Positions 1-7,607 of a stretch of DNA of 64,000 bases are shown here, in pieces (positions within the stretch are counted from its first letter, which is position 1; the number at the start of each line of letters is the position of its first letter). The notes beneath the pieces are model-generated. The model was not told the origin of the DNA and searched no databases. It saw only the letters and a program-made list of their open reading frames with translations. Origin of the DNA: Bacteroidia bacterium (GTDB lineage: Bacteria; Bacteroidota; Bacteroidia; Cytophagales; Cyclobacteriaceae); NCBI GenBank assembly GCA_030432655.1, contig JAUILA010000016.1, positions 1 to 64,000 on the forward strand, written 5' to 3'. The position numbers and the translations under genes are program-made.

Positions 1-16
1 CCCTTGCAACATACGG

Positions 17-1525
17 TCATGCCTTCTTTGTCCACATAATTCTCTTCCTCAAGCATTCCAACCAACCATAACCCAGGCCTACGCCTTTGCCCGACAGCGT
101 CCGTCTTCGTTCGCGTCTTTGATCGCATCTTGAACTGAAACTTGCTCCCCATTCGGTGGTCAGCCTTTCAGTCAGTTTATGCTCTCCGGACAATTGTGCG
201 GAGAATAATTCGTAATAACGATAGGTGATCCTGCGGTTAAATGATGTCTGGCCCGGGAAGTCCACGAAAAGACCTTCCGTGTCCAGCACGTTATTCTCCG
301 AAATGTGTGTATATAAGGAGTTCAGCGTAATCTTGCTGTTCTCATTGAATTTATACTGGAAGTTACCGAGAACCGCTTTTGAGGTTTCATACGTATCCTG
401 GTTAAAGGTAAAATCCGTTTTTGGCGATCCATCGGCCCGTACCCGGCGCAGGAAACCCTGACGCTTCTCGTACGAATCACTGAAGTTGGCATTGATCAGG
501 TAGCCAAAGCCATTGCTCTGCTTGTTGCCCTGGATATAATTTCCGTACTGCAGGCCGAAGCTCTTATTTATAGGTGCTTTATCCTGCACTACGGAAAATC
601 CGTCTCCAAACGTGTTTTCCTCGGTCAGGTTGTCACTTGAACGGAGGTCATCCGTTGAATAACGGCCATTATAATTTTCGATCTGCTCCGGTAATTCCCT
701 TTCTGTATTGTATCCCAGGATATCATCCGACTTGAATGGATCCATAAGAAAGTCTTTTCCGGTGGAGAGCGTGTTGAAACCTGCTCCGACAGAAACACGG
801 AGAATTTCTTCTTCCGGGTAATCCAGCGTATTCACCCGGATAGATGCTCCGGAGAAATCGGCATAGAGATCAGGCGAAAATGATTTGATCACCTGAAGGC
901 TCTGAATCACGTTGCTCGGGAAAATGTCATATGGGATTACCCGTTTGTCCGGGTTCGGCGATGCGATCGGGAACCCGTTCAGAAGACTGGAGTTGTACCG
1001 GTCTCCCAGACCACGCACAACCACGAATTTGGATCCCTGGACCGAAAGACCCGCCACTTTGGTCAGACCTTCGCCGGCATCGGATGCACCCACTTTGGTA
1101 AGTTCCTGGGCACCTATATTCTGCACAAGCAAACTGGCATCCTTTCGCTCCAACAGGAGAATCGTTTCAGTGGTTCTGTCTGCCTTCGCAGTAACTACAA
1201 CTGCTTCCAGCTGCTCAGTATCCGAAATAAGTTCGATTGTCAGTGCAACTTCTTCATCCGCATTCACCTGCAAATCCGTTATCTTAAAATCTGCGTAACC
1301 AATAAAAGATGCGATTAAGTTATAAGTTCCGGGCGCCACAGCAAACTGAAAGTTTCCTGAAAAATCCGTCGCGGTACCGGTGGTAGTACCTTCTATATAA
1401 ACGTTGGCCCCGAGAATTTCCTCCCCGGTGTCTTTGTCCTTAACGGATCCCGAAATAATTCCCTGCTGTGCCATAGTGGTAAACCCGGCCAGCAGTAAAG
1501 CCATTCCTAATACAAATTTTTTCAT
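17..1525 (-). CDS. TonB-dependent receptor, N-terminal part with broken frame
   Basis: Outer-membrane, TonB-energised uptake receptor of the Bacteroidota type that begins with a carboxypeptidase-like beta-sandwich. A signal peptide (about residues 1-20, ending TTMAQ) is followed by the CarboxypepD-like domain (about 22-95), then a plug domain (about 120-240, with DAGEGLTKVAGLSVQG and VVRGLGDRYNSSLLNG), then the first barrel strands. Relatives run to roughly 900 residues, so more than 400 are missing. Receptor-like sequence stops after about residue 454 (EWGASFSS). The remaining residues are Arg/Lys-rich and unlike a barrel, and the frame stops at position 17. A second minus-strand frame is open from there to the window edge. 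A frameshift, a foreign junction or an assembly-end artefact would all explain it. The substrate cannot be told. Identity of the family is firm; intactness is not. Confidence 0.82.
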   Translation of the reverse strand: MKKFVLGMALLLAGFTTMAQQGIISGSVKDKDTGEEILGANVYIEGTTTGTATDFSGNFQFAVAPGTYNLIASFIGYADFKITDLQVNADEEVALTIELISDTEQLEAVVVTAKADRTTETILLLERKDASLLVQNIGAQELTKVGASDAGEGLTKVAGLSVQGSKFVVVRGLGDRYNSSLLNGFPIASPNPDKRVIPYDIFPSNVIQSLQVIKSFSPDLYADFSGASIRVNTLDYPEEEILRVSVGAGFNTLSTGKDFLMDPFKSDDILGYNTERELPEQIENYNGRYSTDDLRSSDNLTEENTFGDGFSVVQDKAPINKSFGLQYGNYIQGNKQSNGFGYLINANFSDSYEKRQGFLRRVRADGSPKTDFTFNQDTYETSKAVLGNFQYKFNENSKITLNSLYTHISENNVLDTEGLFVDFPGQTSFNRRITYRYYELFSAQLSGEHKLTERLTTEWGASFSSRCDQRRERRRTLSGKGVGLGYGWLECLRKRIMWTKKA

Positions 1526-1527
1526 TT

Positions 1528-1557
1528 CCTAGTTTTAAAATTTTGTGCAAAACTAGG
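1528..1557 (-). promoter_or_regulatory. Inverted repeat overlapping a -7 element upstream of the TonB receptor
   Basis: A perfect 9-bp inverted repeat (CCTAGTTTT at 1528-1536 and AAAACTAGG at 1549-1557, 12-nt spacer) sits 3 nt upstream of the receptor start. Its distal arm overlaps TAGTTTTG on the minus strand (1548-1555), which matches the Bacteroidota -7 consensus TAnnTTTG. No TTG at the usual 19-nt spacing is visible. It may be an operator or a leader hairpin; function is inferred only. Confidence 0.35.
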
Positions 1558-1718
1558 GGGAAGGTCAGGCAGTATCCAGCAATGATATTTTACGAATTTT
1601 TTAACTTTTTCAGGACAAAATGGTAATCCGTTAACAAATCGGTAACAGAAAATTTTTTGACTTGAGTTTTGCTGATTTAAATGGAATTAAATCGCTTGCA
1701 GGAATAATCGAATGTTAC

Positions 1719-2711
1719 CTAATTGTTAACGGGTATTTTCTGCAGAATTTCGCTGATGATGTCCTTGGTGCTGATATTGTCCGCTTCAGCCTCATAATTC
1801 AGGATAATCCGGTGATTCATGACATCCAGTGCCACTTCCTTGACATCTTCAGGGAGGACATAATCACGTCCTTCGAAGTAGGCAATTGCCTTTGCCGCCA
1901 GGTTCAGGTTAATGGATGCCCTTGGGGATGCACCAAACGCGAGGTATTCCGCAATACTGTTCAGACCATAGGCTTTGGGATCCCTCGTGGAATATACCAG
2001 CTCAATAATATACTTCTCAACACTTTCCGAAATACTGATCTGGTTGATCTCATCCCGGATCGAAAAAATATCGTCCTTATTCAGTACGGTGTTTACCGAA
2101 TAGTCAAATTTCATGTTGGAAATTCTTCTCATAACCTCCAGCTCCTGATCCTTGCTGGGGTAATCTACATGGACCTTCATCATGAAACGGTCAACCTGCG
2201 CTTCCGGCAGGGGGTAGGTACCTTCCTGATCAACCGGGTTCTGTGTAGCCAGCACCAGGAATGGACGATCCAGGGAGAACGTGGTCTCGCCGATCGTCAC
2301 CTGCTTCTCCTGCATGGATTCAAGCAGGGCGGACTGAACCTTGGCCGGCGACCGGTTAATTTCATCGGCAAGGATAATATTGGCGAATATGGGACCCTTT
2401 TTCACCTCGAACTTTGCCTGCTGCTGATTATAGATCATGGTACCGATCAGATCTGCCGGCAATAAATCCGGTGTAAACTGAATACGCTGAAAGTCCAGTT
2501 TGAGTACCTGGGCAAGCGTACTAACGGTAAGGGTCTTGGCAATTCCGGGAACTCCTTCGAGCAGAATATGACTCTGGGTAAATAAACCAATCAGCAGGCG
2601 ATTGACCATCGCTTCCTGGCCAACAACTACTTTGCCGACTTCGGCAATTACCTGTTTGATCTTGCTTCTGTGTTCCTGTACCTGGTCTTCTTCTATCCTT
2701 GGTTCTTCCAT
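1719..2711 (-). CDS. MoxR family AAA+ ATPase
   Basis: Cytoplasmic AAA+ ATPase of the MoxR group, usually a chaperone that helps mature metalloenzyme or von Willebrand-factor-A complexes. Walker A is GVPGIAKT (about residues 52-59) and Walker B is IILADEINR (about 110-118), followed by the sensor segment LATQNPVDQEGTYPLPEAQVDRF, a hallmark of the family (cited here as overlapping short motifs LATQNP and LPEAQVDRF). I start it at ATG 2711 (MEEPRIEE), giving 330 residues, the family's usual length; a longer frame to 2933 would run through the divergent phosphatase start. The DUF58 and VWA-domain partners that normally accompany MoxR are not adjacent, so it looks like an orphan copy. Confidence 0.9.
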   Translation of the reverse strand: MEEPRIEEDQVQEHRSKIKQVIAEVGKVVVGQEAMVNRLLIGLFTQSHILLEGVPGIAKTLTVSTLAQVLKLDFQRIQFTPDLLPADLIGTMIYNQQQAKFEVKKGPIFANIILADEINRSPAKVQSALLESMQEKQVTIGETTFSLDRPFLVLATQNPVDQEGTYPLPEAQVDRFMMKVHVDYPSKDQELEVMRRISNMKFDYSVNTVLNKDDIFSIRDEINQISISESVEKYIIELVYSTRDPKAYGLNSIAEYLAFGASPRASINLNLAAKAIAYFEGRDYVLPEDVKEVALDVMNHRIILNYEAEADNISTKDIISEILQKIPVNN

Positions 2712-2827
2712 GAAAAAAGTGCTTATATTCTTACGAAACGCATCTGGTTTTAGAAACGTAAAGTAGCGCAATAATATACAATTAACCGAAAAAAATGTTA
2801 TCAAGGGGGCTTCCGGGAGGTTATCGG

Positions 2828-2835
2828 TAATTTTG
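2828..2835 (+). promoter_or_regulatory. Candidate -7 element of the phosphatase gene
   Basis: TAATTTTG matches TAnnTTTG exactly and ends 25 nt before the phosphatase ATG at 2861. No TTG lies at the expected upstream spacing, so only half of the promoter is supported. Confidence 0.35.
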
Positions 2836-2860
2836 CTAACTTGGCGCACACCTGACCAAT

Positions 2861-3547
2861 ATGAGAACATTTGTAATCGGTGATATCCACGGAGCCGCCA
2901 AGGCGCTGTCCCAATGCCTTGAACGGGCGTCATTCAACATGGAGGAGGACGAGCTTATTTGCCTCGGGGATGTTTGTGACGGATGGCCGGAAACCAATCG
3001 TTCGATTGAAATTCTCCTTCAGGTTAAAAACCTGATCATGGTGCTGGGTAATCACGACCAGATGACGCTCAATTGGGCCCGCAAAGGAATTCTGGATGAT
3101 GTCTGGCTTAGCCAGGGAGGCAGACAAACGATGGACAGCTATCCTGATGGGATGCCCTCATCACACATCAAACTCCTTTCGGAAGCCCCTTTTTATCATT
3201 TACGGGAGAATAAACTGTTTGTCCACGCCGGGATCAATCCGCGTAAGACTCTTGACGAGCAAGGACCTGAAATATTCCTGTGGAACCGTGATTTATTCTA
3301 TGAAGCGCTTGATGGTAAGCGACGGGAACAGCCCGTGATTTATTCCGATTATGATGAAATCTACATCGGGCATACGCCCATTCACCAGTACGGATGGCTT
3401 GAACCGGTGCTGTCCGGGAATGTCTGGTTTATGGATACTGGGGCAGCCTGGCAGGGCACTTTGTCGATGATGGACATTCATACCAAGGAAAGAGTGATCA
3501 GTGACCCGGTGATGGATATGTATCCCCCGGGCAGCGGCCGCTTCTGA
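2861..3547 (+). CDS. PPP-family metallophosphoesterase
   Basis: Soluble dimetal phosphatase of the serine/threonine phosphatase or diadenosine-tetraphosphatase type. All metal-binding motifs are visible in order: GDIHG (7-11), GDVCDGW (about 36-42, where the family normally has GDxxDRG), GNHD (about 62-65), a central HAGI and a late IGHTPIH. Length (228 residues) fits the compact bacterial phosphatases. It is divergent from moxR-like and its stop codon abuts the stop of the convergent exonuclease gene with no gap. Substrate (phosphoprotein or nucleotide) is not decidable from sequence. Confidence 0.88.
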   Translation: MRTFVIGDIHGAAKALSQCLERASFNMEEDELICLGDVCDGWPETNRSIEILLQVKNLIMVLGNHDQMTLNWARKGILDDVWLSQGGRQTMDSYPDGMPSSHIKLLSEAPFYHLRENKLFVHAGINPRKTLDEQGPEIFLWNRDLFYEALDGKRREQPVIYSDYDEIYIGHTPIHQYGWLEPVLSGNVWFMDTGAAWQGTLSMMDIHTKERVISDPVMDMYPPGSGRF

Positions 3548-4912
3548 TCAGAAGGTAATGATTTCCATACCCTCGTAATAGCGGTGGGACTGTAAATACT
3601 GCGTGATCTCAGGGGTGGGCTGGGATGGCTTTATGATCTCCCTGACCTCTTCCGGATTGGAAAACGCAAATTCCTTACGACAGAAACCAAACCCGCTGTA
3701 AACCCCTTCCTCTACCAGGATCACCGCATGCTCATCATCTTCCCGGCCTTCCCCGACAATTATATAACTGTCTTCGTGTGTGGCCCAGGAATCTATCATT
3801 TCCTCTACCCGGGCGTTGTATTCAGCAGAAGGCTCTTCCAGAATGCAGGCACCCCTGCAGCCACCGGTTTCATAATCATAGCAGGCCCCGGTAGATTTCT
3901 GGATGCCGGTCAGCTTGGGGCACAGCTCAAATTCCTTCACCTGCCCAAGCAGGTAATGCCAGGCCTCCGAATGGCTGTGAAAAGCAGCCAGCGGATGCAT
4001 CCCTCGCGTTTTCCGTCCGACCTGCAACCGTATGTGCCCGTCGCGGTCTTCGTAGCGGAAGATCCCCCAGGAAGAAACAGGCCGTTTCTGTGCCTGATTG
4101 TATTTGGGCCAGAGTCTTTTTATTTCCTGAGATTCAAGTACCAGGGCTACAAGTTCATTGCCGGTGAGTTCGAATGAAATGTGATGCACCTCATTGCGCA
4201 TGTATTGATTCCGGTGACCTTTGGCAGTGCCGCCGAAATGCCCCAGTATTCGTTTCTTGATATTGATTGCCTTCCCGACGTAAATTACAGTACCGTGCTC
4301 GTCCAGAAAGTAGTAAACGCCCGGCGCTTCGGGCAATTCATCGAATTCCTCGCGGGGAAGGTGCGGGGGCAGGATATTCTCCCGTGACCGATGCTTGAGC
4401 ATTTGTCCGACAATCTCCGGATTGCTTTTCAAAATGCGGTCAAACAAGACGGTGGTGGCCCGGGCATCACCCGCCGCCCGGTGGCGATCGGTGATTGGTA
4501 TGCTGAGGCTCTCACAAAGATTGCCCAGGCTGTAGGAGCGCTGGCCGGGAAACACCTTCCGGCTCAGGCGTACGGTACATAATTTCTTTGGGCGGAACGT
4601 GAACCCTTCTCGTTCCAGTGATTGTTTGATAAAAGAGTAATCAAATTGAACATTATGGGCAATGAACACCTTATCATGTAGCCAATCGTGAATTTCACCT
4701 GCCAGTTGTGAGAAAGTCGGGGCATTGCTGACCATTTCGTTGGATATCCCGGTAAGTCCCGTGATATAGCGTGGGATCAGGCGTTCAGGGTTAACGAGGG
4801 AGGAGAACTGATCGGTGACAGACTGTCCGTCATGTATAAAGATGGCGATCTCCGTAATCCCGTTGTTGCCTGCAAAGCCCCCGGTGGTCTCAATGTCAAC
4901 GATGGCATACAT
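3548..4912 (-). CDS. DnaQ-like exonuclease fused to GIY-YIG (UvrC/Cho-like) nuclease
   Basis: Two nucleases in one chain. Residues about 1-165 are a DEDDh 3'-5' exonuclease like the DNA polymerase III epsilon subunit: VDIETTGG, HNVQFDYSFI and HRAAGDARAT carry the acidic residues and the His. Residues about 200-280 are a GIY-YIG domain (GVYYFLDEHGTVIYVGKA). A cysteine cluster follows (CPKLTG, GACYDYETGGCRGAC), as in the N-terminal half of UvrC and in Cho. The architecture is known in several bacterial phyla and points to repair or excision work. ATG 4912 (MYAIVD) is preferred; GTG 4918 two codons upstream is the alternative. Convergent with the phosphatase. Confidence 0.9.
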   Translation of the reverse strand: MYAIVDIETTGGFAGNNGITEIAIFIHDGQSVTDQFSSLVNPERLIPRYITGLTGISNEMVSNAPTFSQLAGEIHDWLHDKVFIAHNVQFDYSFIKQSLEREGFTFRPKKLCTVRLSRKVFPGQRSYSLGNLCESLSIPITDRHRAAGDARATTVLFDRILKSNPEIVGQMLKHRSRENILPPHLPREEFDELPEAPGVYYFLDEHGTVIYVGKAINIKKRILGHFGGTAKGHRNQYMRNEVHHISFELTGNELVALVLESQEIKRLWPKYNQAQKRPVSSWGIFRYEDRDGHIRLQVGRKTRGMHPLAAFHSHSEAWHYLLGQVKEFELCPKLTGIQKSTGACYDYETGGCRGACILEEPSAEYNARVEEMIDSWATHEDSYIIVGEGREDDEHAVILVEEGVYSGFGFCRKEFAFSNPEEVREIIKPSQPTPEITQYLQSHRYYEGMEIITF

Positions 4913-5061
4913 AAACACTAAATTAGGGTTTTAACGGCGAAATCAGGGTGAAAATTTCCCGGTAATGCGCAAAAATTTACACTGTTGATCAGCAGGAATC
5001 TCCGTATTCTTAATGTGATGAACATCAATGCGATTGGTACGGAATTTACTTATATTTAACT

Positions 5062-5613
5062 ATGGCAACGAAAAAAGAGAAAAAAAAGACGGTCAGGAAA
5101 GGAAAAGCGGGTGAAAACGGAAAGCTGTCGAAAGGCTTCTCTGTTTCCACTGTCCTTAATTCGGCCATATTCGCAACGGTGATGAAAATCGCCGAGAAAG
5201 TTTCCTACAGCAAAAGCCGTGTGTTCAGATTGTTGTCGCACGCATTTGAAAAGCTGAAGGAAGAAAGCAATCAACACCGCATTGAAGAAGATGTAAAAAG
5301 TCAGATCAGTACCTTGATGAGGATGCTGAAATCCTACTATCGTGGCGACTACCGGAAAATTCCGAGTCAGGCCATTATGAGGATCCTGGGCGGACTGATC
5401 TATTTTGTATGGATTCTCGATGTCATCCCGGATTTTATTCCAATCCTGGGATTTGCCGATGATATTGCCGTGATCATCTGGGTCTACAGCGGACTTGTTC
5501 AGGAAATTGAGGATTTCGAACGATGGGAATCAGTCAATGCAATGAATATTGATCCGGTACAGAATTCGAACGGTCATTCAAAAAAAGAATCATCTACAGT
5601 AAATCAAAAATAA
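5062..5613 (+). CDS. DUF1232 (YkvA-type) membrane protein
   Basis: Lys-rich soluble N-terminus (about 35 residues), a helical stretch, then a DUF1232 domain at about residues 105-155 with the typical VIPDFIPILGFADDIAVI segment and flanking hydrophobic helices. The family is widespread and of unknown function, often linked to envelope or membrane homeostasis. First of three small membrane-associated genes (spacing 1 nt, then 9 nt), so very likely one transcript. Lys-rich start looks natural; ATG 5062 follows an A/T-rich leader. Confidence 0.82.
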   Translation: MATKKEKKKTVRKGKAGENGKLSKGFSVSTVLNSAIFATVMKIAEKVSYSKSRVFRLLSHAFEKLKEESNQHRIEEDVKSQISTLMRMLKSYYRGDYRKIPSQAIMRILGGLIYFVWILDVIPDFIPILGFADDIAVIIWVYSGLVQEIEDFERWESVNAMNIDPVQNSNGHSKKESSTVNQK

Positions 5614-5614
5614 T

Positions 5615-5854
5615 ATGAACGGAAATGGAAAATTCCTGGTTGGCCTGCTGGCCGGCCTTGGTGTAGGAACATTAGTTGGATTGCTCATTGCTCCTGAAGA
5701 GGGCAGCAAAACGTATAAAAAACTTGAAGGCGCTTTCAAGGAAGCTGCCAACGACCTGATGGATGCGGGAAATGACTTATTGTCTTCCGCTGCCGAAGGA
5801 GCCCGTGAAGGAGCAGCCGCCGCCCGCAAGAAAGCGGAATCAGCGAAAAACTAA
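5615..5854 (+). CDS. YtxH domain-containing small membrane protein
   Basis: 79 residues. A Gly-rich transmembrane helix (FLVGLLAGLGVGTLVGLLIAP, about residues 5-25 with the APEEG turn typical of YtxH proteins) is followed by a charged Ala/Glu/Lys helix. YtxH proteins are stress-associated in other bacteria; mechanism unknown. ATG lies 1 nt after the DUF1232 stop codon, so translational coupling is likely. Confidence 0.85.
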   Translation: MNGNGKFLVGLLAGLGVGTLVGLLIAPEEGSKTYKKLEGAFKEAANDLMDAGNDLLSSAAEGAREGAAAARKKAESAKN

Positions 5855-5863
5855 GGAGGTTTA

Positions 5864-6262
5864 ATGTCCTTATTTTCCAGGTTGTTCCGCGGCCCTGTCA
5901 ATTTCGTGGAGAACAAAGTTGAAGAGGCCAAGGGAGAAGTACGTAAAGAAATCGCAAACGGCATGGCTTCCGTCACAATGATTATCATAATGGCGGTTAC
6001 CGGGCTGATTGTGGTTTTTTTTATTAGTGCGGGTGTGGCTTTGCTGCTGAATTATTTGATTGGCAGCCGCTATGCAGGATTTCTGATCGTGGGCGCCTTT
6101 TATTGTATATTATTGGGTATCCTCATTTACCTGCGGAACAACGAACCATTTATGGAACGATTACGGGAGCGCTACCGGAAGGAATTCGGAGTGGCCAGTC
6201 CTGATATTGAAGAACAATTCGAAATTATGGAAGAAGAATACATGGATGACGACCCGGTCTAA
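5864..6262 (+). CDS. Phage-holin-3-like (DUF1469-type) membrane protein
   Basis: 132 residues with an amphipathic N-terminus, two transmembrane helices (about residues 34-62 and 70-92) separated by a short Arg-containing loop, and an acidic C-terminus ending EEEYMDDDPV. This layout matches the putative Actinobacteriophage-holin-III superfamily proteins that bacteria carry beside YtxH genes; it is not evidence of a prophage. An unusually strong ribosome-binding site (AAGGAGG at 5852-5858) precedes the ATG. Confidence 0.75.
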   Translation: MSLFSRLFRGPVNFVENKVEEAKGEVRKEIANGMASVTMIIIMAVTGLIVVFFISAGVALLLNYLIGSRYAGFLIVGAFYCILLGILIYLRNNEPFMERLRERYRKEFGVASPDIEEQFEIMEEEYMDDDPV

Positions 6263-6281
6263 CTATTTTTCTCTTTCACTA

Positions 6282-6311
6282 TTGTTTAATTAAATACCTT
6301 CTTTAAATTTG
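6282..6311 (+). promoter_or_regulatory. Promoter of tRNA-Gly
   Basis: TTG at 6282-6284 and TAAATTTG at 6304-6311 with a 19-nt spacer match the Bacteroidota -33/-7 consensus. The tRNA starts 41 nt further on. Confidence 0.7.
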
Positions 6312-6351
6312 CAGTCCACTTACAACGACGTCATTCGTTGAAGAGGAAAAA

Positions 6352-6424
<73 letters not shown>

Positions 6425-6468
6425 CAGCAAATCCGGGAAACGCCCCGGAGACAAAATCTGAAAAAATG

Positions 6469-6499
6469 AAGCCTGCATCCGCAGGCTTTGTTATTTTTG
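6469..6499 (+). terminator. Intrinsic terminator after tRNA-Gly
   Basis: AAGCCTGC, loop ATCC, GCAGGCTT, followed by TTGTTATTTTT. It lies about 45 nt downstream of the tRNA. Confidence 0.7.
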
Positions 6500-6516
6500 G
6501 TAATCTCATTTACGAG

Positions 6517-6617
6517 ATCGTTATGGTTTCTAAAGCCCTTCGGCCTTCGAAGCTTTAGCGGACAAATACCAAATCGTTACGGTTTTCTGAAGCCCTTCGG
6601 GCTTCGAAGCTTTAGCG
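6517..6617 (+). repeat. Two imperfect tandem copies of a palindromic repeat
   Basis: Two copies of about 45 bp with a 56-bp period (6517-6562 and 6573-6617), each holding an AAGCCCTTCGG and a CTTCGAAGCTTTAGCG part. The core CTTCGAAG is palindromic. The copy ends just before tRNA-Leu. A cousin with CTTTAGCGCAGGCGAG occurs after each downstream tRNA-type terminator (about 14.43 and 15.31 kb), so this may be a dispersed REP-like family. Confidence 0.6.
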
Positions 6618-6622
6618 AAGAA

Positions 6623-6707
6623 GCCCGGATGGTGGAATTGGTAGACACGCAGGACTTAAAATCCTGTCGCCATTGCGGCGGTGCGGGTTCGACCCCCGCT
6701 CCGGGTA
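6623..6707 (+). tRNA. tRNA-Leu (UAA)
   Basis: 85 nt class II tRNA with a long variable arm. Acceptor GCCCGGA pairs with TCCGGGT (G-T at one end), discriminator A. Anticodon stem CAGGA/TCCTG encloses CTTAAAA, anticodon TAA. T arm has GGGTTCGACCCCC. It is the integration target of the neighbouring island: its 3' part from 6654 is repeated at 14323. Confidence 0.97.
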
Positions 6708-6710
6708 CAA
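6654..6710 (+). repeat. attL: direct repeat inside the 3' part of tRNA-Leu
   Basis: 57 bp identical to 14323-14379 (offset 7669). It runs from the anticodon loop (ACTTAAAATCC) to three bases past the tRNA end (CCGGGTACAA). Upstream and downstream bases differ, so these are the repeat limits. Confidence 0.9.
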
Positions 6711-6749
6711 CACAAAATGCAGCTCCATAGGCTGCATTTTGTGTTTTTT
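6711..6749 (+). terminator. Terminator following tRNA-Leu inside the element end
   Basis: 13-bp perfect stem CACAAAATGCAGC/GCTGCATTTTGTG with a 7-nt loop and a T6 tail. It belongs to the element, replacing the native tRNA-Leu terminator now displaced to 14382. Confidence 0.8.
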
Positions 6750-6800
6750 CGCGCTTCACGCTCTCACTCATATCGCTGATTTTTTAGCATGATTTTTTTG

Positions 6801-6820
6801 GGTTAAACATAGGTTAAACA
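6801..6820 (+). promoter_or_regulatory. Integrase arm-type site, left end
   Basis: GGTTAAACATAGGTTAAACA, two GGTTAAACA units with an 11-bp period, about 90 bp inside attL. The identical 20-mer occurs near attR at 14189. A degenerate half site (GGTTTAAAT) follows about 6 bp later. The rest of 6750-6996 is A/T-rich and shows no gene. Confidence 0.65.
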
Positions 6821-6996
6821 TTTCCTGGTTTAAATTTTCTCCTCTAAAAATTTTTTTTCAATCGCCTCAAAAATTGTGTTTATAAAACACCCTTCAAATA
6901 CATCCTTTATCATTTGAAAATAATTCAAGACATTTCAATACTTGTCAGATGAATGTTTTACTGTTGTCAATTAAATGAATAGTTATATATAAGCCT

Positions 6997-7560
6997 TCAA
7001 TCCACGAGATTCCGTGTTTCTTCATCCAGTTTACCCTCGAATTTGGGAACGGGTCTGTTCATCTTCTCCTCTTCTGTAGTCACAATTCCATTCTCCCGAA
7101 TATCGTTGATTAACCATTGCATTTCCATGATTTCCTTGCGCTGAGCTTTTATTATTTGGTCCGCAAGCTCCCTGACACGTACATCTTTTATTTGAGCACG
7201 TTCACTCGTTAAAATAGCAATTGAATGGTGAGGGATCATACCTTCCATGTAATCTACCCCTGTGACGGTAACCTGACTTCTTACCAGGCCTATCCCTCCG
7301 GCTATGAGTAAAATACCAAATGAAATTATCATAATATTGACATTACGTTTTTTATACATGTTAAGCATAAACAACAGCATAATAATGATCATGGAACCGG
7401 CCATAATGATCGTCATGAATAGCCTGGTTTCACTAAACCAGAAATGATCAATAACCTGGTATGAATGTGTGTACATTAAAAAAAACATGGCCACCATAGA
7501 CATGGCTATCATTGCGAAAAATTTACTGTAATTGTTTTTGTGATTATTTTCGTTTTCCAT
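6997..7560 (-). CDS. DUF305 family membrane-anchored copper-associated protein
   Basis: 187 residues: three to four N-terminal transmembrane helices (about residues 14-107) and a DUF305 domain (about 110-165) containing DYMEGMIPHHSIAILTSERA, with the MIPHH motif characteristic of the family, and a helix with EIMEMQWLI. DUF305 proteins are often found with copper-resistance genes and bind copper in the studied case (CopM of cyanobacteria). It starts 47 nt after the multicopper oxidase stop, so the two form an operon. A role in periplasmic copper buffering is inferred. Confidence 0.85.
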   Translation of the reverse strand: MENENNHKNNYSKFFAMIAMSMVAMFFLMYTHSYQVIDHFWFSETRLFMTIIMAGSMIIIMLLFMLNMYKKRNVNIMIISFGILLIAGGIGLVRSQVTVTGVDYMEGMIPHHSIAILTSERAQIKDVRVRELADQIIKAQRKEIMEMQWLINDIRENGIVTTEEEKMNRPVPKFEGKLDEETRNLVD

Positions 7561-7607
7561 AATTAATTGATTTATTCTTCAATATTAGTTTTAAGAGATT
7601 CATGTAT

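Noticed and set aside
1662-2465. 267-codon open frame on the plus strand
   Set aside because: Antisense to the moxR-type ATPase, whose motifs are unambiguous.
2712-2933. 74-residue N-terminal extension of the MoxR ATPase
   Set aside because: No homology, and it overlaps the divergent phosphatase start; ATG 2711 fits the family.
5864-6262. Holin-like gene as evidence of a prophage
   Set aside because: No phage genes nearby; the DUF1232-YtxH-holin-like trio is a chromosomal stress-type cluster.
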